The notes beneath the pieces are model-generated. The model made no database searches and had not been told where the DNA came from. It saw only the letters and a program-made list of their open reading frames with translations. The translations under genes and the position numbers were made by a program. Positions 23,845 through 36,700 of a stretch of DNA of 64,000 bases are shown here, piece by piece. Every line of letters begins with the position of its first letter. Positions within the stretch are counted from its first letter, which is position 1. The DNA comes from Drosophila persimilis (Eukaryota > Arthropoda > Insecta > Diptera > Drosophilidae): the NCBI RefSeq assembly GCF_003286085.1, contig NW_020825331.1, forward strand, positions 372,001-436,000. The letters run 5' to 3'.

Positions 23845-26347
23845 ATACTGGGGATGATGCTGAAGCTGGGTGATGTGATGATAATGTGTGGATGAGCTGG
23901 ACGATGCCTGTATGGGCACCGTCGAGGAACGTTGCACTAGTTTTCCGCCTGCATAGTACATGTCGAAGTTGCCGGCGACTCCCTGCTGCTGTTGCTGCTG
24001 TTGTTGTTGTTGTTGTTGTTGCTGCTTCATGAGCACCTGATGGCGACCGCGTGGCGGTGGGGCGATGGGAGCACCTGCTGCCACTCCCGGAGGAGTGTGC
24101 GAGGGAAAGAAATGCTGCGGTTGCTGCTGCTGAGCTGGCGACGACTGTGCCTGATTCCCATTAGTCCCGGAGGCGGATGTGGAGGAGGAGCTGATGGTGG
24201 TGGGCACCGGCGACTTGAGGAACTCCTCCTTCTGCTTGATGGACTCCCTCAGCCGGATCATCAGGTCACTGTTATCGCTGCCCCCACCGTTGCCGCCGCT
24301 GCCGCTGCCGCTGCCGCCGCCGCCGCCACCGCCACCACCAGAGCCTGGGGCTGAGCCATGGCTCACATACAGGGCCTGATTTAGGGCGCTGCCGGACTTT
24401 GATTGGCGTGAAATGGGCGTGGGACTGGAGGAGGTGGCCGTGATCGAGCCTGTTCCTGATAATACTGTTAGATTCGGCGGTTGATTGGCACTGAAACACA
24501 CAAGAGAAAACGGGGGAGAGAATGTGTAAGTCTTTGGTTAGAAACATATGCAGGATATCCAGGATAATGGTTCAAGAGCAATAGGATGTGTTCGTGTGTC
24601 TATCTGTGGGATTCACAATCACCTCCGCATGGGATCGGGCAATCTATAGATGCCACTCTGTCCAAAGCAGTGCAGCACAGCATTCAGCACATATCCGGCC
24701 ACTAAAAACCAAAACAAACATATTTAGTGCTTACAACTAGCTAACCGTCCAACTATCTATATCTAGGGATAACTCTTCGGGGCATTTCGGGGCTTGAATA
24801 AAGCCCCCCGGCAAGTATCGTATCTCCCTGAAAGTCTGGTTGGTTTTCGAAGCCTTAGCCGCCTTAGTTTCATGGCAAATATTTGTCAATTGAATCAGCG
24901 ATCCGCGACAGGAGATCCAAATTGGCAGTCAACCAAATAGAGTGTTCCCCCCTCCACCAAATGTCTCTGCTGTGGCACGTGCCATGCCAAAGGGGGGTTC
25001 GGCGGAGGGCGTGCTGTCGTCATACGATGGACGCATGCGCAATCCCCTCCGATCGATCCATCGATCGATCGATCGATCGTGCATGCTGGTCACGCTCTCT
25101 TCTGCTGATTGCCAAATTTTCGAATTCCGTTTTCATTCACACACACTTTAAGGCCATCAAGACCACCAATTGCCACGCCCCCTTATTAATAAATTTATAA
25201 ATTTTTTTTTATCCACTTTTCTATGCACAACAACGAGTATTGTGCATTTGCACATTAATTCGACTTTGATTGGCTTCCGTTCGGACACCTCGACGGGGAC
25301 TGATGCAACTGCTCGACCGATGGGGCATGTAGAACACTTCAAGGGCCTATTCCCGCGGCAGAATGCAACAGATTTCGCTCTGTTGGTGCTTCTGCCCCCA
25401 GAACAAAACAGGTGCCGGTGCTGGCTTGTGGCATGCATCCCAAACCCGAACCGAATACCAATACCAGGCGGCGGTACGTAATTGGTGAAAACATTTGTGA
25501 AAACTTTTTAGTTTTAGTTTCGCGACAGGCACCACCACACCACAAACTGCTGCTTCTGTGTCTGATTCTGGTTTAAAAGTTCTGCTTTCCTTCGATAAGA
25601 CCCGTGCCGCCCCTCGCTTGCGAAGTTTTACTTTTGCAAGAACTTTGAAGGCAGAAGGCAGGGTACACCCATGGTTGATGGTTTTATGGATGGACTATGC
25701 AAATGTGCAACAATTTCCCTCCTTGTCTCTAATTCTTATGGACTCCAGAGGCATTGATTCAATGTGATTCCTTTTTAAAGATCTTGCGGATAGGTTTAAT
25801 AAAACCCATATTGGTACATATATTTTTCTAGAGAGATACTATCTTTGTTAGGGAGATATTATGGAAGTAGTTTTATCATGAATCCAGGGCAAACCTGGTA
25901 TTAAAAATATACGCAAAATATACCGAATCACATGGAAGTTTGTTATCGATCGATATCGATATTAATCTATACTCCATATTTCATGCATTACCCTTAAGGA
26001 ATTAAGGATGTAAACATTCGAGGAAACATTGTTTTCCATTGCAGGAGTGGGGTTTTCTGTGCCTTTCCCTCCCCTCCCCTCCCCTAACTGGACGAATTTT
26101 TGGACCACATGCAACTTTGTTGGCCATGACCATGACAGACGCGACAGACGACAGGAGACAGGAGGCCCAAGGGACAGGCGAACCCGAAGCCCCAGGGGAA
26201 TGATGGGGATGCACATCCCACAAGGGTCCTAGCTGCCGCTCTGCCCAGGTATTACACGCTTTTCCTATTGCGGCTCGTGTCCGAGCTAATGACCATGACC
26301 AGGACTCGCGGACCTGCAGTGCACTTTCACGCCCCACCCCCCACGGG

Positions 26348-26378
<31 letters not shown>

Positions 26379-27669
26379 TCTGTCACTGTAGTAAATGACA
26401 CATATCTTTCTCCCTCTCCCTCGCCTACACTTACAGTGGGGCCTGGCCCCTAATAAACTGTGCAAAAAGCCAAACAAATTAGATTTTGCCAGAAGCAGCA
26501 AAAATAATTCAATTTCATGCGACACAAGGATGCCAGCAGTGTGGCAGGACACACGGGGGGAAAGGGAACGAAAGAGAGAGAGAGAGAGGGGGCGAAACAA
26601 AGGCAGATTGAGAGCATAGAAACATTTGCGTGCGGTTATGCACTGGAAAGTGGCAAATTAGTTTAACTATTCCACAGGCACCCACGTCTCTTCTCAACGT
26701 ACGCTGTCTCTCTCTCCCTTACCTGAGGACTATGCCGCACATCAGAGGTTGTGAAATGAAAGTTCAAAGTTCTATAAATAGTTTGCAGGTCGTCTTACGC
26801 GCATGTGTGTGTGTGTGTGTGTTTTCTAGGAAGGATATTTAATTCAATTTCGCTTCTAAAAGCCTTTCCCACACTGAAAAGCCAATGGAGGAAGGACGAC
26901 AGACTACCGATGACGGTCAAGGTCAAAAGGTAATGAATAGAATTATCTCTGCGTCTCCCTCTCACTCTCACTCTCACTATTTCTGTTGGTGGTGGTGGTG
27001 CTGCTGCTATCTCCCCTATTTCTCCCATATTTGGATCATATTTCAAGTCGCAAAATAATAGAATAGCGCCATCTCTGTCCCCACTGCATACATTTCCATT
27101 GCCTAGCTTTCAGGGCAGCGGCAAAGAGAAGTGACAGCAGCAGAGGCAGTGACAGAATACCAGTAGGAAACGGCAGAGCCACCTACAACAGCAGGCAGGC
27201 AGGCAGTGCCACCTATAGCAGCAGGCAGAGAGGCATCGGCAGCAGGAGCACACAAGCAGCGGCCGAACAGCAGCAGCGGCAGAAGTAAAGCAACAGCAAC
27301 AGCAGCAGCAGCGGCAGCGGAATGCAGGCATAAAGTGGATCAGGGCAGAGGACCGGCAGAGAGCAGAAGAGAGGGAAGCAACGACTGCCAACAGAAAGGT
27401 AGAGTGGGAGAAGTGCAGAGTGAGAGAGAGAGAGAGAGATAGAGTCAAGGGCAGAAGTGCAGCGGCAGCCAGTCGCTGGCAGATGCCGGTAGAGAATCAG
27501 TGGCAGAATAACAGAAGGCAGCGGCCAGAGAGAATCAGTGCCATGAAATATGAGTAGGCAGTGGGTGAGAGAGGAATAGAGCCAGAATAGGTGCCAGCAC
27601 AGGTAGCGCAGGCAGAAAAGCAATGCAGGAATAGGAGTAGCTGCTGCCAGCGAATGCAAGCAGCGACAG

Positions 27670-27703
<34 letters not shown>

Positions 27704-30700
27704 TACTCGGTTCCAACGGTAAATTCATTGGATCAGGGTGCGCTGCGCGCTTTTTCTCCCTCCAACCCAGTCAATGCCTATGCGTGAGTGTTGGTGCGTG
27801 TGCATGCTTAAAATTATAATCTATGCACATGCTCCACTACACCCCCACAGGCGCACACCAAAGGGCACACAAATAGCACACAGATTAAGACCAAATTAAG
27901 CTAGATGTTCGTTCTGGTTTCTGTGTGGGACTCACAGAATATATATTTGAGGATTAATTGGATATTTGTGGACTTGCAGAGTCCTGCCAAGCAGGCAAAA
28001 CATTCCAGGGAGAGAGGATCTGGCTTTTGTCCCACTTTGAAATCTCAGCAAAATAAGAAATCCGAAACTGTTATCGAAACAATGTTGGAGATAATATTTT
28101 GATGATATGCTGCATGCAAAAATAAACAAAGATCTCTCAAAAAATACTCAAGCGACTCAACGATTCGCAAACAATTCCATCTAGGCGACATTCAAGTCTG
28201 ATTCCAGATGAATTTAAGCTATCGTCAACAAATTGTGGGTTTCTTTGGGCTTTGAAGACAACAAAATTGAGACTCAAGATAGATAATATGAATGGAATGT
28301 TGAATAAATTTTGGATGCAGGTTGAACCTTAAATAACTTTGGCAAGTCGTGGTACAAACAATAGAAACGGATTGACCTTAATGGGTCGGATGTCCCCTAT
28401 GGGACCTATTCGTGTGACCACGACTGTACGAATGCGTATCCGTATGATCCACCGAAGCATTGACACAAGTGTGACTCTTACATGTACAATTCAATTCAAT
28501 TCGCTTCGATTTGATTCCGCCCTCAACCACACCCACACTTCGCGTCCTTTTCCAGATTCTAACATTCTAGCATTTACCTTCCTTCCTTCCTTCCTTCCTT
28601 CCTTTCGCTCTCCAACACACACTCTCTATCTCGCTCTCTATTGTTGTTGTCTTATCGATGAAAGGCGGCGGCAAGCGGCGCGAATGAGCTGTATCTGTAT
28701 CGTACACACACACACACATCCCGTTCTCTCTCACTCTCGCACTCACTCTCCCTCTCTGTGTATCTGTGTGTGTGTGTGGAATTTCGCGGTTTATTGCCCG
28801 ATTGTTGTATCTCTCCCTCTCCCTCTCTCTCTGTGTGAGTGTGTTGCACACTGAACCTATCCATTGTTGGGCCTCTTGCGCTCATTGCTGTTGCTTTTGT
28901 CATCGGTTATTGTCTGATTTGCGTTTTGCCAACGATTGCGGACTCTCTTGCGACTCTTTGCAATTAACAAGTCATAAATAAAAAAATTGTTGACACATTT
29001 GATAAGCAACAAAAGGGCGCAAAGGTGGGTGGTGGGGGGGAACCTGTCAATAGCACAAACACACATGGCATGGCCCCAACCCCAACCGCCCTTCCGACAC
29101 AATCAGATACTCGGTGTGAATGATTTTGATATCGATTTCGCTGCCGCTGTTGCCGCTATTGAAACTGCGACGTCTGCGTCAGCTGAAGAAGCAGCAGCGC
29201 TGCAGTGACAGCAATTCCTCAATTGGCCCATTGTCCTCCCCCCCTCCCTCTCCCTCTCCCTCTCTCTCCGGCTCTTCCTTTTGAAAGGGAAACTCAAACG
29301 AATCCCAGCTAGTGTGACCCCCTGTCCGTCCCGCGAAACTCTTCTCTATGAAAGGACGGAGCGGGAAGGAGAGAGCAAGATCAATTAACAGCTGGTTAAC
29401 ACAATCTCCCAGCAAAGCATTGAAAGATGGGTAAAAGCTGACATTGATCACTAGATGCATTCATTCTCACTCTCTCGATCAGCCCAATGATGCAAACGAT
29501 GAGAGTGAGAGAGGGATCGCTTGATACTCTCTCCCGCCATAACAAAAGATCAGCTGTGAGGCTCTCCCAAAGTATCGATCGGTAAAAGCTGAGTGCAAAA
29601 GAGCTAGCACAGAAGATGATCACTTGATTGCGCCTCTCCGCCCCCATAGAGCAATAGAGAATACGTGCATGATCGATCCCCCACTGAGAATGATGATCGT
29701 TGCAACTGATTTTAACCATTTGATTCTAACCTTTTTTTCGAGGATGAGCTCTTTTGTTCGGTAGACATTGTAGACCCTCTATGTACCCGTACGACACTTC
29801 GCTATGGACTGTACTGACTGAATCAATGGACGGATGGATTTGGACGTTTGTTTTTTACGAAAAGTTCAAATATTTAGTTATTCTTAAATGATCTGGAACA
29901 CAACAGGAACAATAACAATGACTGACGATCATCTGGAGGACCACTATTATGGATCTGATTGATCTTCAGGATTCATTTTTAGTTCCTTTAAGAACCATTG
30001 GGAGAAGATCATTGGGTCTCCTTTCCATTCAGTCGTTAGGAATTCAAAGCGTGTGTCCTAAATGGATGGTGTTGATTTTTTGGAAAACACTTGAACTTTT
30101 GATCTGTATCTGATGTATATTCTAGTGTATGTATATTTCAAGGTCTCTGAAGCTGGTGGTTTCCTGTGGGGTTTTTCTGTTTCCTCTTTGATCACACTTT
30201 TTTCTTTTATCACTTCAACAAACAAAAGGCAATCAGCACGGTATTTGCATAGCATAATAAATCAAAGAGTACGAGAGGAAATCTATAAACAAACAAATGG
30301 ATGGAACAACAAATATAAGCGCAAAATAAACTCACAAGAGATCCCCCAACCCGACCCAATCAAAAGAATACAAAATAGTTGGCAAAATACAAGAAGAAAA
30401 AAAAAAACAAAAAAGAAAGTCTGCAATTGTAACAAATATTTTGCTTGCCGCGAATCACAAAAATATGAAATCTGCGCGCTCCGCTTGCCGTTGTCGACTA
30501 AACTAAAGTACAGCGCAGAGTCCATGCAGCTAAACTAAAATCAAAAAAAAAAAAAATAATAAATACAAAAATACAAAAAAAAAAAAAAAAAAATACGAGA
30601 AAAAAATAAACAGAAATTGGCTTTGTGTGTGCATGTATGAAATTCATATTAAGCAGCAGAGAGACGGCGCGACTGAGGACTGCGAACCGAGGCAGAAGCA

Positions 30701-33700
30701 GAAGCAGCAGCAGCAGCGGATAAACGAACCCGAGCAGAGGAGACACTGCCACTGCCAATGGGAGAGACTGGCAGAGGCGGTGGCGGAGGTGTAAGCAGAG
30801 CAGAGTGGCATGGCATGGTGTGGCTCAGCGCAGGCAGAGGCTCAGAGCTCCGGCAATTGAAAGAGACCCATTGAGTGGGCAGCGCAGCACAACGGGCGTA
30901 CGTACGGGCGACCCACCGGCTAGAGATGGGCGCTCGGGTCGGGTTATCATCATCGCGGAACCCGAACCAGCACGAGAACCGGCTAACCGGCGCCACAACG
31001 CACGACGCCCACACTCGGACTTCTCATATAACATTTGCGCATATAATCTCATCGTCGTCGTACTTGTACTCGTCGTAGTTCATACGGTTCCCATTCCACG
31101 CCATTCATCCCCTCACACGTAAATTTGATCTACTTAAAGCCACTCGAAAGCTATTCAACAGATGAGGATGAGGACACACACACACACACACACACACACA
31201 AGTTTTGGCAATCAATAAAATATATATATGAATGCATGATAGTTATCTGAAAATTATGATACAGTTTTCACAATTTTGATGGTTAAAAAATGTTAACCGA
31301 TCATCCTTATGAGAAAGCCATAGCGAGAAAGTATGTATGTGTATACTCGTTGATAGATACTCTTTGTGTGTTCTCGTTGATAGATACTCGTTGATAGATT
31401 GAAAGATATACTCGTTCTTAGATAGATGTGCTCGTTAATAGATGTACTCGTTGATAGATTTGCTCATTGAAAGATGCACTCGTTGATATATTTGGTACTA
31501 GTTCATGGATGCTCTTATTAATATATGTACTCGTTACTCGTTGATACAGCAAACCACACGTTTATTGATAGATATCTAGATAGTACTAGATAGATGTCCC
31601 AGATGATTATTCCCTGAATGATCTGGCTTCAGAACATAATTAGTTTACAATGATTTTTCGGTTACCAAATCACAGATTTACCTTCATTTTAGGTCAATGT
31701 TAACCATGTGGTTTCCTCTGAGGCGCGTGCTCGCCCATTACTGTCCCACCTATCCAGTGCCCCATCCCTAGGCCACCCGACCGAAGCTCGCTTTTCTTTG
31801 CCACTCATCTTTCGTTTTTTCTTCTTCTTGATTTCGTTCTTTCTTTGTGGGTTTATTTATTTTTTTTTATTTTTTTTTTTTAATATTTTATAACCAATAA
31901 AAAGATAAATAAATATTAAGAGTGAAAGAAAGAGGAGTGTGACAACTGCCCACAGAATGGGTTTTTGCACAACAGAAGGATGGGCGAGAGCCGGCGATAT
32001 GCAGCAGGCGACATCTACTGCTCGTTCGGGAATCACTATCAGTGTCCACCGACTGACTGGCCAAATACTGGGCGACCCAGTACTCCTCTCCACCCCCATT
32101 AACTTTGTTTATTTATTTGCCCAGTGCCAGTGCCAGTGCCAGTGCTAGTGGGGAATGGATGCAGAGCGAGAGAGAATGGAATGTGGATGTAGTGCAGTGC
32201 AGTGTGGAGTGTGGAGTGGCACAAGGTGTGGCTAGGGGGTAGAATACCCAATACTCGAGTATACGTATACGTAATGGTCAATGCAAAAACAAGTATTTAA
32301 ATTTGTAATAATGCACAGTGGGCTGCAAGGGGAAGAGATCCCACTCAACGAGAAGGAATTTCTGTAGAACTCGAAAAGCCCTTGGCATTCCCATAGCCGG
32401 TCCTTCGTTTCAGGTGAAAAATCTAGAAAAATCCTTAAGCCCCCAAATGCCACAGCTGTCGCAGTTGGTTGAGTGATTTTTAAATGGAATTTGCATTAAA
32501 TAAATAAATGAATGAACAAATATTCATATAAATTTTCCATGCAAATAAAATACGAATGCACCGAATGACGCGACTTGCAGCATCACCTATCGGTGGAATA
32601 ACAGAACTAATCCCAGATCAATCAAAGATCATTTGATGTATCATTAAGGAAACATTAAGTAGAGAAAGAAAACCAAATCACGCGACATGCAGCATCACCC
32701 ATCGGTAGTAGAAATATTCACGAATGATTAACTAAATAAAGAAAGAGATGACCTGACATGTGGTTTCGTATCGATAACTAATTAGGCAGCTTTTCCATGC
32801 TGTCGACAAAAGATGCGTTTGACATTTTGTTGCACAAGATACACCGCATCGCATCCAGAGGAGGAGGTGGAAGAGGGGCACACATGCCACTGTGGGCGCA
32901 CATGCATGTGCCACACGCATTGTGGAAATTTTGTTATGGATTTTGCTCTTCTGCTGCTCTGCTTTTGGGGTGTCGACATTTTCGACACCCATCAATCAAT
33001 CAATCAATCAGTCGAGTTATAAATGCTCAAACAAAAACGAATGAATGCACGTGGAAGGATAATGCGTTATAGAGCGGTACAGTTGTGTGTAAGTACTCAA
33101 AGTACCCGCACACAAGCAGCACACAAGTGCGAGTATTCCATATTGAAGGTCAACTTCTGTTTGGGACAAGGCAGCGGCAGGGGCAAGGCCAACGTGAAGC
33201 CCAAAACAACAGCAACAACTTCTGCAGCAGCGAAAAAGTTGACGGTGGATCCAGGCACAAGAAAAACGTGTTGCCATTATACAATTATCTAGATACCTAC
33301 TTACATATGCGCATAAGATACGAGTGCGAGTACTGTACAGTGTAGTACATCCATCTGTTTGTACCCATGTTAATAAATACTTACTCGTACTTATAATCGC
33401 GTATGTACTTGCGAGCTCGTACTTGGTGCCCCTGAAGTACACGTGCCGAAGGGCACGACGGCTACTCCAAACTCAATCGGAGCTCGTCTCAATTCCCATC
33501 TTAATGTAGGGACAAACATTTGACAACATATACGTTTGGGACTATGCCATAATAGGCACTCTCTTTCGCCTAAAGGATTTGGTGGGTGTCCAAAGATAAT
33601 CCAAATGGTTTTATCTTTACTCTTTACAAACGATAAAAGAAATTTTGGTTCTTGTTATACCCGATACTCAAAATGAGTATTGGGGTATATTAGATTTGTG

Positions 33701-36700
33701 GTAAAAGTGGATGTGTGTAACGTCCAGAAGGAATCGTTTCCGACCCTATAAAGTATATATATTCTTGATCAGCATCAATAGCCGAGTCGATTGAGCCCTG
33801 TCTGTCTGTCCGTCTGTCCGTCCGTCCGTCCGTCCGTCTGTCCGTCTGTCCGTCTGTCCGTCCCCTTCAGCGCCTAATGCTCAAAGACTATAAGAGCTAG
33901 AGCAACGATGTTTTGGATCCAGACTTCTGTGATATGTCACTGCTCCAAAAATATTTCAAAACTTTGCCCCGCCCACTTCCGCCCCCACAAAGGGCGAAAA
34001 TCTGTGGCATCCACAATTTCGACGATACGAGAAAACTAAAATACTAAAAAGAAAACGCAGAATCGTAGAAGATGACTATATCTTCTAGAGTGCAAAATCT
34101 GAACCAGATCGTATAATTATTACAGCCAGAATCACGAAAACAATTTCACTCTTTCTCGCTCTGTCTCACTCTAACACACAGGTTTCATGGTCGGTTTTGC
34201 CAATTGCAAAATATGAGTTCAAGGATCTCAGAACCTATAAAAGCCAGAGCAACCAAATTTGGTATCCACACTCCTGTGATATCGGACCTTGACCGTTTCC
34301 TGTCCAAATTTCGCCACACCCCCTTCCGCCCCCGCAAAGGACGAAAATCTGAGGCAACCACAAATCTCAGAGACTATTAAGGCTAGAGTAACCAAATTTG
34401 GTGCACACACTCCTTTAAGATGTCACTATAAAACGTATATCTCAGAATTTCGCCCCACCCCCATCCGCCCCCACAAAGGACGAAAATCTGTTGCATCCAC
34501 AATATTGCAGATTTGAGAAAACTAAAAACGCAGAATCATAGATAATGACCATATCTATTAGATTGCTGAATCTGGATCAGATCAGATCATTTTTATAGCC
34601 AAAAGGAACAAATCAATTTGCAGTGGCTACGCAGCGCCCGACGTCACGCTCAGACTGATTTTCTGTCTCTCTCGCACGCACTCTTTGTCGTGTCGTTAAA
34701 TATTAGCGGCGTCTGCCGGAGGAGAGCCATACTGACTTAGTATCGGGTATAACCGTAGAGTTGCGGTGTCCGCAGCAACTCACAACGTTCCCCCTCGTTT
34801 TTCTTTATTTAGGAGATGATTAGTGGTTTATTATGAACTACTCCTTTAAACAAGAGCTCCATATCTTACAATTGGTACAAATTCCAGGTTGGACACGACA
34901 TGTATTTTGTTTTTCGATTCGCGGGGATTCTCTTTGGCGCTCGTAATGCGTCAGTAATGCTCTGGAATCAATAGAGCGCCTTCTTGTGCATCATCAACAG
35001 TTGAAACCCATATGCCCCAAGGGCACACAGGGTATAGAAATCTCTCTCCCAACCTCACTCTCTCTCTCTCTCTGAATGGATGGGAGAGTCTGTTGTGGTG
35101 TCTTGCTGTCTGGTTGCGTCGTAGCACACATCTCGATGAATGCATTCCTGGGCGTGGGCGTGGTTCTTCGTTATATTTGCCATCTCCTTTCCGCGCACCT
35201 CAGACGCCCCCGCTGTGCCAACGAAATACCGCCCCTCTCATGGTTGATAGCCGAATGATTTGACCGATGTATGCCCCCTCCTTGCTGCTACTGCTGCCAC
35301 CGCCTCTGCTTCTGCCACTGCCTCTGCTGCTGCCACTGCCACTGTTGCTGCCTGCAGTCACTGCCTCTGTCGGCGCTTCCGCTGCACAATTTTCTGCCCG
35401 TCAGCACTGCTTCTATTCGGCGGCAGTGTTTGTTCTGCCTTCTTGAACTGCTTTGATTGCACGGATTCTCTTATCTCTAGCACAATCCACTGCTTGCTAA
35501 ACACAGCCTGAACTGCTTGGATGTTGCACTTTCCACCGCCAAAAGCCAGCATCATCAACAGGTAAGTACGACGTATAGTCCTCCCTAGTGCCCCTCTACA
35601 TGGAAAATATTTCCTCAGCAAATGTATGACTTTTGCTTAAGATCGGTAAAATAAAGAACGATTTACTGTATCGTATGTATCTGATATCCATGCTTGTTCC
35701 TCTGTCAGATGCCGGCTACTGCTTTGTATTCCATGAATATACTGCTTCTTCTATTCGTTCAGATTCCACCTGCTTCTTCTATCCGATCATTCTGATTTCT
35801 CTGCCAGATACAGATTAGCTTCCCTTTTTTCTCACCAGATCCCACTGCTTGTTCTTGCTCCTTCGACTGATTCTTCCTCTGGCAGATCTCACCGCTTCTT
35901 TTGTCCGCTTCCACTGCTTCTTCCTCTAGCAGATCTCACTGCTTCTTCTGTCCGCTTCCACTGCTTCGTTCTCTGGCAGATCTCACTGCTTCTTCTGTCC
36001 GCTTCAACTGCTTCGTCCTCTGGTCAGATTCTTCTGCGCTTCTTCTGCCCTGATTCCCCACTGATTCTGTTTTTTTGTGCGTCGCCCATACAAAATTCAA
36101 TTAAATATTTCTCGTAATTGTTTAACAATAGAGGAACAAACGCGCGCGCGCGCGGTAGCAAATATTCGTGTGACGCGCGTCGGCAAGTTACAAAAAAAAA
36201 TAATATACAAAAAATGCTATTGTTATTGTGTATTGTTCGGGCGAAATACTGGGGCTTTCGGGTGGGGTGCCAGTGTCGGTGTCGAGTATCGGGTATATCC
36301 ATTTACACTCCGATTTCTGTACAAGGTATTGCAGTGGCTTTTATCTCTCTCTCTCTTTCCCTTTCCCCCTCTGCGACTCTCTATGAACTGACTCTTTCTT
36401 CATTAGTCAATGAGTTGTGTTATTGCTTTTGTTGCTGCACTTTTTACTGTATATTAATTGATTTATTTATTCATATTCATATGCAACAACGCTGCGTATA
36501 CGCAATGTGAGACGACGACGGCAGGGCCATTGGATTATGGCCAGGGGCACAGGGGAACGGGGTAGGAGGGTCGCTAAAAGGGTGAAAAATGTTCGATATT
36601 GCGTTTTGCATATTAAAATAATTCATTCTCAATAATTCATATGCGACAACGACCACGGGGCCTCACAAACACACACAAATCTCACATTGGAGCCCCTTTA

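Larger units (their letters stand above)
24702..33654. other. Large RhoGAP19D intron, proximal part
   Basis: About 9 kb of intron with no convincing gene on either strand. It contains simple repeats: (ATCG)n, (CT)n, (GT)n, a GCAG-rich 600-bp block, (TTCC)n, (CA)n and a degenerate TACTCGTT-GATAGAT array. A DRE-like TATCGATA lies at 25954-25961. Coding claims from the many short ORFs here are not supported. Confidence 0.6.

Noticed and set aside
23515-24379. Plus-strand leucine-rich ORFs
   Set aside because: Poly-Leu arises from reading CAG/CAA repeats of RhoGAP19D exon 4 on the other strand.
29440-29690. Possible hairpin of CTCACTCTC and GAGAGTGAG
   Set aside because: The stem is only about 9 bp of simple GA/CT sequence; not a convincing microRNA precursor.
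36282-36296. GAGTATCGGGTATAT as a second DINE-1 end
   Set aside because: Only about 13 bp match and no other DINE-1 sequence adjoins, so it could be chance.
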